Assembly (NCBI RefSeq): GCF_000172415.1 | Contig: NZ_ABLD01000004.1 | Span: 124,001 to 188,000, forward strand | Reading direction: 5' to 3' | Length of the DNA: 64,000 bases | From: Paraburkholderia graminis C4D1M | GTDB lineage: Bacteria > Pseudomonadota > Gammaproteobacteria > Burkholderiales > Burkholderiaceae | Shown: positions 44,546-53,243 of the stretch, one piece after another | Position numbering within the stretch: the first letter of the stretch is position 1 | How the letters are laid out: every line of letters begins with the position of its first letter | The notes under the pieces: generated by a model | Databases searched by the model: none | What the model was told of the DNA's origin: nothing | The model's input: only the letters and a program-made list of their open reading frames with translations | Program-made: the position numbers and the translations under genes

Positions 44546-46468
44546 ATGCCCGCACTCATCGAAGACTATGCGCTCATCGGCGACGGCCACACGGCCGCGC
44601 TCGTCTCACGCGAAGGTTCCGTCGACTGGCTTTGCTGGCCGCGCTTCGACTCCGGCGCCTGCTTCGCCGCGCTGCTCGGCACGCCGGACCACGGCCGCTG
44701 GCTGATCTGTCCCGACACCGGCAGCGGCAGCGGCACCGAGACCGACGCCGACAGCGGCAGCGACACGCCACTGAAAATCACCCGCCGTTATCGCGGCGAA
44801 ACGCTGATCCTCGAGACCGACTTCGAAACGCCCGAAGGCGCGGTCACGCTCGTCGACTTCATGCCGCCGGGCAACGGCTGGTCGGAGATGGTGCGCATCG
44901 TCGTCGGCAAGCGCGGCACCGTGCGCATGAAGATGGAACTGGTGCTGCGCTTCGACTACGGCTTTTCGATTCCGTGGGTCGACCGCCTGAAGCACGAGAG
45001 CGGGATTCGCGCGATCGTCGGTCCGGACAACGCGGTGCTGCGCACGCCCGTCGATCTGCGCGGCGAGAACATGAAGACGGTTGCCGAGTTCACCGTCAGC
45101 GAAGGCGAGCGCGTGCCGTTCTCGCTCGCGTACTCGGCCTCGCATCTGCGGCTGCCGCCCGCGCGCGATCCGCATACGGCGCTGGCCCGCACCGAGAATC
45201 ACTGGCTCGAATGGTCGGCGCGCGGCACCATCGAAGGCAAATGGGCCGAGCCGATTCGCCGCTCGCTGATCACGCTGCGGGCGCTCGCCTACGAACCGAC
45301 CGGCGGGATCGTCGCCGCGCCCACGACGTCGCTGCCGGAACAGCTCGGCGGCACGCGCAACTGGGACTACCGCTACTGCTGGCTGCGCGACGCGACGATC
45401 ACGCTGCTCGCGCTGATGCGCGGCGGCTACTACGACGAGGCGCGCGCCTGGCGTACCTGGCTCGGCCGTGTAATGGCCGGCGCGCCCGACCAGTTGCAGA
45501 TCATGTACGGGCTGGCCGGCGAGCGGCGCCTGACCGAATACGAGGTCGACTGGCTGCCCGGCTATTGCGGCGCGAAGCCGGTGCGGATCGGCAACAACGC
45601 GGTCGGACAGCTCCAACTCGACGTGTATGGTGAAGTCATGAACGCGCTGCATCTCGCGCGGGTCGGCGGCCTGCAGGCAGACGACACCGCGTGGAACGTG
45701 CAGTGCGCGCTGCTGCGTCACCTCGGCACGATCTGGCAGCAACCCGACGAAGGCATCTGGGAAACGCGCGGCGGCCGCCAGCATTTCACTTTCTCGAAGG
45801 TGATGGCGTGGGTCGCGTTCGACCGCGCGCTGGCATCGGCGGAAATGTTCAATCTCGAGGGGCCGCTCGACGAATGGCGCGCCACCCGCGCGCAGATTCA
45901 CGCGGAAGTCTGCGACAAGGCGTGGAACGCTTCGCGCAATGCGTTTTCGCAGACCTACGGCAGCGATCAGCTCGACGCGAGCCTGCTGCTGCTGCCGCTC
46001 GTCGGCTTCTTGCCGCCGCACGATCCGCGCGTGAAAGGCACGGTCGAGGCGATCGAGCGCGACCTGATGCACGACGGCTTCGTGATGCGCTACCGCACCA
46101 CCGAATTCGACGACGGCCTGCCGCCGGGGGAAGGCACGTTTCTGGCTTGTTCGTTCTGGATGGTGGATAACCTGGCGCTGCAAGGCCGCCTCGACGAAGC
46201 CATTGCCATGTACGAACGGCTGCTCGGCCTCTGTAACGACGTCGGGCTCCTCGCCGAGGAATACGATCCGGCGGCAAAGCGGCTCGTCGGCAACTTCCCG
46301 CAGGCGTTCTCGCATGTGGCGCTCGTCAACACGGGCCTGAACCTGATGAAGCACGAACAGGCGATGGCGCGCGCAACCGGGCAGCCGTCGCATAACGGCA
46401 CGGAAGATGCTGAACTTAAGGCTGCTGCAAGCCCTGATGGCGGCGCAGCAGCATCGCCAGTAGCATGA
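44546..46468 (+). CDS. Glycoside hydrolase family 15 protein (trehalase or glucoamylase-like)
   Basis: 640 residues. An N-terminal beta-sandwich (about 1-230; IEDYALIGDGHTAALVSREG) is joined to an (alpha/alpha)6 barrel with GGTRNWDYRYCWLRDA and GLLAEEYDPAAKRLVGNFPQ, the typical catalytic regions of bacterial GH15 enzymes. A Gly/Ser/Asp-rich insert sits near residues 57-72. No signal peptide, so it acts in the cytoplasm, probably on trehalose or short alpha-glucans. Start context is weak but begins at the family N-terminus. Confidence 0.92.
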   Translation: MPALIEDYALIGDGHTAALVSREGSVDWLCWPRFDSGACFAALLGTPDHGRWLICPDTGSGSGTETDADSGSDTPLKITRRYRGETLILETDFETPEGAVTLVDFMPPGNGWSEMVRIVVGKRGTVRMKMELVLRFDYGFSIPWVDRLKHESGIRAIVGPDNAVLRTPVDLRGENMKTVAEFTVSEGERVPFSLAYSASHLRLPPARDPHTALARTENHWLEWSARGTIEGKWAEPIRRSLITLRALAYEPTGGIVAAPTTSLPEQLGGTRNWDYRYCWLRDATITLLALMRGGYYDEARAWRTWLGRVMAGAPDQLQIMYGLAGERRLTEYEVDWLPGYCGAKPVRIGNNAVGQLQLDVYGEVMNALHLARVGGLQADDTAWNVQCALLRHLGTIWQQPDEGIWETRGGRQHFTFSKVMAWVAFDRALASAEMFNLEGPLDEWRATRAQIHAEVCDKAWNASRNAFSQTYGSDQLDASLLLLPLVGFLPPHDPRVKGTVEAIERDLMHDGFVMRYRTTEFDDGLPPGEGTFLACSFWMVDNLALQGRLDEAIAMYERLLGLCNDVGLLAEEYDPAAKRLVGNFPQAFSHVALVNTGLNLMKHEQAMARATGQPSHNGTEDAELKAAASPDGGAAASPVA

Positions 46469-46510
46469 TTCGATGACATTTTTACGGATCGGCGCCGCCG
46501 GAATGCTGCA

Positions 46511-46539
46511 TTGCACAAGTACCCTGCTTTCTATATGAT
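46511..46539 (+). promoter_or_regulatory. Strong sigma70 promoter of phaZ
   Basis: TTGCAC and TATGAT are separated by exactly 17 bases, with five of six matches in each box. It lies about 110 bases before the phaZ ATG, giving a leader of roughly 100 bases. Confidence 0.65.
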
Positions 46540-46649
46540 CGAACTGTCTGTCGGCCTATAACCGATCTACCAACAACCAAGAATGGCCAGCCGCAACGCC
46601 ACATGCGTGTTTGCGAAGCCCCATGCGAACCGCTTAAAACGGAGCACCC

Positions 46650-47927
46650 ATGCTCTATCAACTGCACGAATTCCAGCGGGCTATGCTGAGCCCGCTCACC
46701 GCCTGGGCCCAGGCCGCGTCGAAATCGTTCGCGAACCCTGCTAGCCCGCTGGCTTACGTGCCCGGCGCTACCCGCCTCTCGGCCGGTTACGAACTGCTCT
46801 ACCGGCTCGGCAAAGACTATGAGAAGCCGGAGTTCAACCTCCACCAGATCGTCAAGGACGGCCACAACATCCCGATCATCGAACAGACGATCGTCGAGAA
46901 GCCGTTCTGCCGCCTGCTGCGCTTCAAGCGTTTCGCCGACGACAGCGACGCCGTCACGCAACTGAAAGACGAGCCGGTCGTGCTGGTGTGCGCGCCGTTG
47001 TCGGGCCACCATGCCACGCTGCTGCGTGACACAGTGCGCACGCTGCTCCAGGACCATAAGGTTTACCTGACAGACTGGATCGACGCGCGCATGGTCCCGC
47101 TGGAAGACGGCGAGTTTCATCTGGACGATTACGTCGCCTACATTCAGGATTTCATCCGCCACATCGGCGCGAAGAATCTGCATGTGATCTCGGTGTGCCA
47201 GCCGACTGTGCCGGTGCTTGCCGCCATTTCGCTGATGGCGAGCCGCGGCGAAGAGACGCCGCGCACCATGACGATGATGGGCGGCCCCATCGACGCGCGC
47301 AAGAGCCCGACTTCGGTGAACTCGCTCGCCACGCAGCATTCGTACGAGTGGTTCGAAAACAACGTGATCTTCACGGTGCCGCCGAACTATCCGGGCGTGG
47401 GCCGCAAGGTCTACCCGGGCTTCCTGCAGCACACCGGCTTCGTCGCGATGAACCCGGAACGTCACGCGGCTTCGCATTGGGACTTCTATCAGAGCCTGTT
47501 GCGCGGCGACGAAGACGACGCCGAAGCGCATCGCCGCTTCTACGACGAGTACAACGCGGTGCTCGACATGGACGCCGACTATTACCTCGACACGATCCGC
47601 GTCGTGTTCCAGGAATTCAGTCTCGCCGAGGGCACGTGGGACGTGGCCGGCGAACGCGTGCGGCCGCAGGACATCACGAAGACGGCGCTCTTCACGATCG
47701 AGGGCGAGCTGGACGATATTTCCGGCGACGGCCAGACCTATGCCGCACACGAGCTGTGCACCGGCATTCCGGAGAAGCACAGGCGTCACTTCACGGCTGA
47801 GAAGTGCGGCCACTACGGTATTTTTTCGGGCCGCCGCTGGCGCACGATCATCTATCCGCAGTTGCGCGACTTCATCCTCGAGCACAACAAGGCGCCGAAG
47901 GTCGTGAAGGAAAAAGCCGAAGTCTGA
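46650..47927 (+). CDS. phaZ: Intracellular poly(3-hydroxybutyrate) depolymerase
   Basis: 425 residues with an alpha/beta-hydrolase fold. The nucleophile is Cys183 in HVISVCQPTVPVLA, the same position as in the Cupriavidus PhaZ1 enzyme. The acid Asp lies in FTIEGELDDISGDG and His in EKCGHYGIFSGRRWR. No signal peptide, as expected for an enzyme acting on native granules in the cytoplasm. A GGAG site precedes the ATG and a strong terminator follows. It mobilises stored PHB into hydroxybutyrate. Confidence 0.95.
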   Translation: MLYQLHEFQRAMLSPLTAWAQAASKSFANPASPLAYVPGATRLSAGYELLYRLGKDYEKPEFNLHQIVKDGHNIPIIEQTIVEKPFCRLLRFKRFADDSDAVTQLKDEPVVLVCAPLSGHHATLLRDTVRTLLQDHKVYLTDWIDARMVPLEDGEFHLDDYVAYIQDFIRHIGAKNLHVISVCQPTVPVLAAISLMASRGEETPRTMTMMGGPIDARKSPTSVNSLATQHSYEWFENNVIFTVPPNYPGVGRKVYPGFLQHTGFVAMNPERHAASHWDFYQSLLRGDEDDAEAHRRFYDEYNAVLDMDADYYLDTIRVVFQEFSLAEGTWDVAGERVRPQDITKTALFTIEGELDDISGDGQTYAAHELCTGIPEKHRRHFTAEKCGHYGIFSGRRWRTIIYPQLRDFILEHNKAPKVVKEKAEV

Positions 47928-47953
47928 ACGCGGCTCACGCTATGCAGCATATG

Positions 47954-47979
47954 AAACGGCCTCCTGACGGAGGCCGTTT
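47954..47979 (+). terminator. Terminator of phaZ
   Basis: AAACGGCCTCC and GGAGGCCGTTT form a perfect 11-base stem with loop TGAC, 27 bases after the stop. The A-rich and T-rich arm ends let it work on both strands, serving also the convergent TetR gene. Confidence 0.85.
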
Positions 47980-48037
47980 GCTTATGCGTGCATCTCGAGG
48001 CAATGCGGGTCTATCAAGTCCAAAGCAAGACGCCGCC

Positions 48038-48670
48038 CTACTTCCGCAACAGATACGCAAGCAGCAGTTCGGTGTTCATCTGAATCACTTCGCTGCGTTC
48101 GCCCGGACTGCTGAAATCGCGGCCAAGCGTGGCTTCGAGCGTGAAGCGGTTCGACACGATGTAGTAACCCATGCCCGAGAGCGTCACGTAGAAGCGCAGC
48201 GGATCGACGTTCGTGCGAAACAGACCCGCGCGCTGGCCTCGCTCGAGAATGCTGCCGAGCGTGGCGACGATCGGCGAAATCATTTCGCGGATGCGCGTGG
48301 ACTTCTGCATATAACGCGCCTCGTGCAGATTTTCGTTGTTGACGAGGCGCAGCAGTTCGGGATGGTCGCGGTAGTAATCCCAGACAAAATGCGCGAGGCG
48401 CGTAACGGCTTCCACCGGCGCAATGCCGTTCAGCTCGAGCGTGCGCTCGGCTTCGTTGAGCGCGCTGAACGCGTGCTCGAGTACCGCCGTGAAAAGCTGC
48501 TCCTTGCTACCGAAGTAGTAATAGAGCATGCGCTCATTCGTCTCCGCGCGGCGGGCGATCTGATCGACGCGCGCGCCGAATAGCCCACCATTTGCGAACT
48601 CTTCGGCTGCCGCAAGCAGAATGCGGCGCCGGGTGCCTTCAGGATCTCTTTTGATTTTCGGCTGATTCAT
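48038..48670 (-). CDS. TetR-family transcriptional regulator
   Basis: 210 residues. The N-terminal helix-turn-helix (about 12-58) reads RRRILLAAAEEFANGGLFG and NERMLYYYFGSKEQLFTAV. The C-terminal ligand domain resembles the TetR group with a YRDHPELLRLVNNEN segment. The gene is divergent from rnfB across 274 bases, so it may regulate rnfB or itself. The ligand is unknown. Confidence 0.9.
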   Translation of the reverse strand: MNQPKIKRDPEGTRRRILLAAAEEFANGGLFGARVDQIARRAETNERMLYYYFGSKEQLFTAVLEHAFSALNEAERTLELNGIAPVEAVTRLAHFVWDYYRDHPELLRLVNNENLHEARYMQKSTRIREMISPIVATLGSILERGQRAGLFRTNVDPLRFYVTLSGMGYYIVSNRFTLEATLGRDFSSPGERSEVIQMNTELLLAYLLRK

Positions 48671-48944
48671 GGTGGCATGGTCTTCGTGAGCCGCGTTATC
48701 CGGATCGCACCGCCGGCCTCTCCTCGGGCCTTGCACCGACAGCACTGGACGGCTGGTTGGAGGGAAAACCCTTCTGCGGTCTTTCGAAAAAGGCGCTTCG
48801 ATTATGGCACATGGATTGCGGATGGCAATTGGGGAAATCGGCGATAATGTGGTGCTTAGTTCAAGCTGTGCGGCCGCCCGCCGAGACGCGCTTGAGTCGC
48901 CTGCGAGTCCCCTGCCCGGCCTTGCTTCGCCCCACCTTGTGACC

Positions 48945-49856
48945 GTGACACTGATTAAAACACTCGCAGATCGCATCGAAGATCTGCTTCCCCAGACGCA
49001 ATGCACCAAGTGCGGTTATCCGGCCTGCCGTCCGTATGCCGAGGCCGTCGCGTGCGGCGAAGCGAGCTACAACCAGTGCCCGCCGGGCGGTGCCGAAGGC
49101 GTCGCGCGGCTGGCCGCCCTGCTCGGCAAGCCGGTGATTCCGCTTAATCCCGCCAATGGCGTCGAACGGCCGCGGCCGCTCGCGGTCATCGACGAGCACA
49201 TCTGCATTGGCTGCACATTGTGCATGCAGGCGTGTCCCGTCGACGCAATAGTTGGGGCACCGAAACACATGCATACGGTCGTCGCCGAGCTGTGCACGGG
49301 TTGCGACCTGTGCGTGCCGCCGTGTCCCGTCGATTGCATTTCGATGCAGCCCGTCACCGGCGAGGCGACCGGGTGGGACGCATGGAGCCAGCCGAAGGCC
49401 GACGCGGCGCGCGAACGTCACGAGCGACGCGACGCGCGTCTCGCGCAGGAACGCGAAGCCGCCGAAGCGCGTGTTGCGGCGCGACGAAGCAGCGCGGGCG
49501 CTGTTGGCACGGCTGTTGGTGAACCGCCGGCCAGTGCGCCGCCGGCGGGTGCGTCTGCGTCAGCACCTGCGGCATCGTCCGCACCTGCAACTGACGACGC
49601 CGAAGCGAAGAAGCGCGCGATCATCCAGGCCGCGCTCGAACGCGCGCGTAAGAAGAAGGAAGAACTGGCGGCCAAAGGCCAGGCGCCGTTGAACACCGAG
49701 CACGTCAGCGCGGACGTGCAGGCGCAAATCGACGCAGCGGAAGCGCGCCGACGCCGCCTTCGACTCGCCGACAACAACGACAACAACAACGCCGACACCG
49801 ACACCGCCGCCGCGAACACGCCGCCAATCCCGGCCGGCACGCGCAATCCACGCTAA
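48945..49856 (+). CDS. rnfB: RnfB-like ferredoxin protein without membrane anchor
   Basis: 303 residues. An N-terminal [4Fe-4S] module ([20 protein letters not shown]) is followed by two ferredoxin clusters ([24 protein letters not shown]) and a 170-residue Ala/Arg-rich tail with coiled-coil character. Canonical RnfB begins with a hydrophobic helix; here the protein starts at [17 protein letters not shown], so it appears soluble. GTG at 48945 is preferred; 48939 is an in-frame alternative. No rnfA, C, D, G or E genes are present. nth follows 40 bases later. The redox partner is unknown. Confidence 0.88.
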   Translation: MTLIKTLADRIEDLLPQTQCTKCGYPACRPYAEAVACGEASYNQCPPGGAEGVARLAALLGKPVIPLNPANGVERPRPLAVIDEHICIGCTLCMQACPVDAIVGAPKHMHTVVAELCTGCDLCVPPCPVDCISMQPVTGEATGWDAWSQPKADAARERHERRDARLAQEREAAEARVAARRSSAGAVGTAVGEPPASAPPAGASASAPAASSAPATDDAEAKKRAIIQAALERARKKKEELAAKGQAPLNTEHVSADVQAQIDAAEARRRRLRLADNNDNNNADTDTAAANTPPIPAGTRNPR

Positions 49857-49896
49857 CGCCAACTGCAACCGCCTCCGCCCACTCAGCCCGCCCAGC

Positions 49897-50541
49897 ATGA
49901 ACGCGAACAAACGCCGCGCCATCTACGAAACGCTTCAGAGCCTCAATCCGCATCCCACCACCGAACTGGAGTACACGACACCGTTCGAACTGCTGATTGC
50001 CGTGCTGCTGTCGGCGCAGGCCACGGACGTCTCGGTCAACAAGGCGATGCGCAAGATGTTTCCGGTCGCGAATACGCCGCAGAAGGTGCTCGAACTCGGC
50101 GAGGAAGGCGTCGCGAACTACATCAAGACGATCGGCCTGTACCGCAACAAGGCGAAGAACGTGATCGCGACTTGCCGCATCCTCATCGAGCAGTACGGCG
50201 GCGAGGTGCCCGAGGACCGCGAGGCGCTGGAAAGCCTGCCGGGCGTCGGACGCAAGACGGCGAATGTGATTCTGAATACGGCGTTCGGTCATCCGACCAT
50301 CGCCGTCGACACGCACATCTTTCGGGTTGCGAATCGAACCGGGCTTGCTCCCGGCAAGGACGTCCGCGCGGTTGAAGCGGCGCTCGAAAAATTCACGCCC
50401 GACGAGTTCAAGAAGGACGCGCATCACTGGCTGATCCTGCACGGCCGCTATGTTTGCAAGGCGCGCCGGCCCGAGTGCTGGCATTGCGCGATCGAACCGC
50501 TGTGCGAGTTCCGGCCGAAGACGCCACCGCCCGATCTTTGA
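49897..50541 (+). CDS. nth: Endonuclease III (DNA glycosylase/AP lyase)
   Basis: 214 residues. Helix-hairpin-helix with catalytic lysine LPGVGRKTANVIL, catalytic aspartate in IAVDTHIFRVANR, and the C-terminal [4Fe-4S] cluster cysteines C-x6-C-x2-C-x5-C in CKARRPECWHCAIEPLC. It removes oxidised pyrimidines. It lies right after rnfB, an arrangement that suggests the iron-sulphur enzyme and the ferredoxin are co-expressed. Confidence 0.97.
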   Translation: MNANKRRAIYETLQSLNPHPTTELEYTTPFELLIAVLLSAQATDVSVNKAMRKMFPVANTPQKVLELGEEGVANYIKTIGLYRNKAKNVIATCRILIEQYGGEVPEDREALESLPGVGRKTANVILNTAFGHPTIAVDTHIFRVANRTGLAPGKDVRAVEAALEKFTPDEFKKDAHHWLILHGRYVCKARRPECWHCAIEPLCEFRPKTPPPDL

Positions 50542-50691
50542 GCCGGCGCACGTTCAGCGAACCCACGCTCAGCGGACGCACGCTCAGCGGACCACGGCAG
50601 TGGCGCGTAAAATGATCGCTCGTGTGCGCTGCATGCTGTGCGCCGCATGCTTCTCCCACTCCCACTCCCCACTCAAGACACCCGTCCCACG

Positions 50692-51126
50692 ATGTTCAAT
50701 CCGAGCCGCGACGAAGTCCGTCAATTCTTCACCGAGACCTGGCGCAAGCAGCGCGAAGGCGCGATCCTGACGCCGCTCGAAGCGATGGCCGCCGACTGGA
50801 TCGCCGAGCATCCCGAGTATCACGCGGAGCTGACCGATGCCGAGGCCGCCCAAGCGCAGGACTACTCGCCCGAGCGCGGACAGACCAATCCGTTCCTGCA
50901 TCTGTCGATGCATCTGGCCATCAGCGAGCAGTTGTCGATCGATCAGCCGCCTGGCATCCGCGCGGCGCATGAGCGCCTTGCCGCGCGCCTCGGCTCCGCA
51001 CACGACGCGCAGCACGCGATCATGGAGTGCCTCGGCGAAACCATCTGGGAAGCGCAGCGCACCGGCCTGCCGCCGGACACCGACGCGTATCTGCAACGGA
51101 TCGAACGGCGCGCGACACGCGACTAA
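50692..51126 (+). CDS. DUF1841 family protein
   Basis: 144 residues, soluble. Starts MFNPSRDEVRQFFTETWRK and contains the conserved block NPFLHLSMHLAISEQLSIDQ and PGIRAAHERL, typical of DUF1841, a family of beta- and gammaproteobacteria without known function. The His-rich LHLSMHL region could bind metal. A strong terminator follows. It may be part of the rnfB-nth transcript, 150 bases downstream. Confidence 0.88.
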   Translation: MFNPSRDEVRQFFTETWRKQREGAILTPLEAMAADWIAEHPEYHAELTDAEAAQAQDYSPERGQTNPFLHLSMHLAISEQLSIDQPPGIRAAHERLAARLGSAHDAQHAIMECLGETIWEAQRTGLPPDTDAYLQRIERRATRD

Positions 51127-51164
51127 CGCCGCACAGCGCGAACCTGAAACCTGTGCGCCAAAGC

Positions 51165-51193
51165 AAAACACCCCGCGAAAAGCGGGGTGTTTT
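51165..51193. terminator. Bidirectional terminator between DUF1841 and cytochrome c genes
   Basis: AAAACACCCCGC and GCGGGGTGTTTT form a perfect 12-base stem with loop GAAAA. The A-run on one side and T-run on the other serve both convergent transcripts. Confidence 0.9.
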
Positions 51194-51221
51194 GCAATCG
51201 ATCGCTCAAACGGCGGCGCGC

Positions 51222-51605
51222 TTACTTCTTCTGCACCAGATCGCCCTTCAGCGATTCGACATAAGCGGCGATGTCTTTCATGTCCGATTGCGACAGGCTT
51301 TGCACCTGAGCCTGCATGATCGCGTTGTTGCGGCCCATGTGCGGGTTGCCGTTGCCCATTTGATACTGACGCAGCGCCCAGTAAACGTAATCGGCGTGCT
51401 GACCGGCGAGCTTCGGATACTCCGGGCTCACCGGCTTGTTCAGGTTCGGACCGTGGCATGCCGCGCAGTTGTGGCTCTCGGACAGCACCTTGCCGTTGCC
51501 GGCGTCGGCCGCGTGGGCGACGCTCGCTGCAACCAGACCGAATACTGCCGCCGACGCGCATGCAGCCTTGAACACCGTGTGGAGTGCCTGTTGGGGCTTA
51601 TTCAT
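51222..51605 (-). CDS. Periplasmic cytochrome c, class I
   Basis: 127 residues. The signal peptide ends SVAHA-AD. Heme motif CAACH near residue 48, with axial methionine probably in NNAIMQAQV. The sequence LAGQHADYVYWALRQYQMG fits cytochrome c4/c5-type carriers that donate to terminal oxidases. An AGGAG site precedes the ATG. It lies 58 bases after a second cytochrome c on the same strand, so both are probably co-transcribed and arose by tandem duplication. Confidence 0.92.
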   Translation of the reverse strand: MNKPQQALHTVFKAACASAAVFGLVAASVAHAADAGNGKVLSESHNCAACHGPNLNKPVSPEYPKLAGQHADYVYWALRQYQMGNGNPHMGRNNAIMQAQVQSLSQSDMKDIAAYVESLKGDLVQKK

Positions 51606-51663
51606 GAATTCTCCTATCCCGCGAATTTAATAGCCGTGTGACTGGTTGGATAACCGCAGCCGG

Positions 51664-52032
51664 TCACTTGTCGGGATTGTTTTTCGATGAGGAATTTTGC
51701 GCCGCGTAGTAAGCAGCGATGTCGGCGATGTCCTGATCCGATAGCGACGCGGTGATCGCGTGCATCGTTTCGAAGTGGCGGTCGCCCTTCTTGTAGCCGC
51801 GCAGCGCGTTTTCGAGGTACGCCTGATTCTGGCCGCCTAGCATGGGCACGCGATACACCTCAGGATAAGCCGTGCGATATTCAGGGATACCGTGGCAGCC
51901 AATACACATCGCGACCTTGCCCTGGCCCGCTTTCGCGTTGCCGACGACATCCGCTGCCTGCGCACTGGCCGCATAGCCCGCGAGCACCGACAGCGCTGCG
52001 ATCACGACGTGTTTGCCGACGAATTTGTTCAT
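51664..52032 (-). CDS. Periplasmic cytochrome c, class I, tandem paralogue
   Basis: 122 residues. The signal peptide ends ASAQA-AD. Heme motif CIGCH near residue 43 and probable axial methionine in FETMHAITA. The layout LGGQNQAYLENALRGYKKG parallels its downstream neighbour, consistent with tandem duplication. It is first in the two-gene operon. Electron partner unknown, probably a cytochrome oxidase. Confidence 0.92.
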   Translation of the reverse strand: MNKFVGKHVVIAALSVLAGYAASAQAADVVGNAKAGQGKVAMCIGCHGIPEYRTAYPEVYRVPMLGGQNQAYLENALRGYKKGDRHFETMHAITASLSDQDIADIAAYYAAQNSSSKNNPDK

Positions 52033-52344
52033 AGCATGTAACCTGGCTTGAGGGGAAACGGGCGCCCAAAAAGGCAACGGCCCGCGCCGTTTTTCTTATA
52101 GGGAGCCACGCAGGCCAAAAAAATCGGGCTAATTGTACCGCGACGCCGCGCCGAACGTCCACCGCGCGGGGCGCACGGGCCGGCGCGGCTGCCTGCGCAC
52201 GGCGCCGAGCCGGGCTGCGTCACGTTTGCGCGGCCACGCGAAGCACCGCCCACAGCGCGGCTGCAACCTTACGCGAGGCGGTTTCAGGGCAACAGGGCTT
52301 CTGACTTATACTGGGTTTTTTCCCACGCCAGAGAGCACCTCGCC
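52033..52344. other. Divergent intergenic region between cytochrome c and moxR genes
   Basis: 312 bases. TATACT at 52307-52312 with a weak TTCAGG at 52283-52288 could form the moxR promoter. On the minus strand a TACAAT box near 52133-52138 could serve the cytochrome operon. A seven-A run and a CCC-rich segment lie nearby. No gene recognised. Confidence 0.4.
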
Positions 52345-53187
52345 ATGCGTTTCGAAGGCTCATCGCAGTACGTCGCCACCGACGACCTCAAGCTCGCGGT
52401 CAACGCCGCGATGACGCTCAAGCGCCCGTTGCTGATCAAAGGCGAGCCGGGCACCGGGAAAACCATGCTGGCCGAAGAAGTCGCCGCGGCGCTCGGCATG
52501 CCGCTTCTGCAGTGGCACATCAAGTCGACCACCAAGGCGCAGCAAGGCCTGTACGAATACGACGCGGTCTCGCGCCTGCGCGATTCCCAACTCGGCGACG
52601 AGCGCGTCAAGGACATCCGCAACTACATCGTCAAGGGCGTGCTCTGGCAGGCGTTCGAGTCGGACGAGCAAACCGTGCTGCTGATCGACGAGATCGACAA
52701 GGCCGACATCGAATTTCCGAACGACCTGCTGCGCGAACTCGACCGCATGGAGTTCTACGTGTACGAGACGCACGAGCTGATCCGCGCGAAGCAGCGTCCG
52801 CTCGTCATCATCACGTCGAACAACGAGAAAGAGTTGCCCGACGCGTTTTTGCGCCGCTGCTTTTTCCACTACATCAAGTTTCCCGATCCGGCCACGATGC
52901 AGCAGATCGTCGAGGTGCATTACCCCGGCATCAAGAAGGACCTGCTGGCCGCGGCCATGCAGAGCTTCTTCGAACTGCGCAACGTGGCGGGGCTGAAAAA
53001 GAAGCCGTCCACGTCGGAATTGCTCGACTGGCTCAAGCTGCTGCTCGCCGAAGACATTCCGCCCGAAGCGCTGCGCTCGTCGGATCAGAAGCAGATCATC
53101 CCGCCACTCGCCGGCGCGCTGCTGAAGAACGAGCAGGACGTGAGCCTCTTCGAGCGGCTCATTTTCATGAATCGCAATAACCGTTGA
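52345..53187 (+). CDS. MoxR-family AAA ATPase
   Basis: 280 residues. Walker A GEPGTGKT at about 38-45, Walker B LLIDEIDKAD, sensor ITSNNEKELPDAFLRRC and an arginine finger region. MoxR proteins work as chaperones with von Willebrand A partners to insert metals or mature complexes. The next gene, 56 bases downstream, encodes such a partner. The pair resembles CoxD/CoxE, but no molybdenum CO dehydrogenase genes are present, so the client is unknown. Confidence 0.93.
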   Translation: MRFEGSSQYVATDDLKLAVNAAMTLKRPLLIKGEPGTGKTMLAEEVAAALGMPLLQWHIKSTTKAQQGLYEYDAVSRLRDSQLGDERVKDIRNYIVKGVLWQAFESDEQTVLLIDEIDKADIEFPNDLLRELDRMEFYVYETHELIRAKQRPLVIITSNNEKELPDAFLRRCFFHYIKFPDPATMQQIVEVHYPGIKKDLLAAAMQSFFELRNVAGLKKKPSTSELLDWLKLLLAEDIPPEALRSSDQKQIIPPLAGALLKNEQDVSLFERLIFMNRNNR

Positions 53188-53243
53188 ATCCCTATTGAGC
53201 GATATCGGGCGCTCCTGAGTGCTCGCGCCGCAGAGGACCCAGC

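Noticed and set aside
44606..46516. Long minus-strand frame opposite the GH15 gene
   Set aside because: Same antisense artefact; no start signal and no family resemblance, while the GH15 protein has clear motifs.
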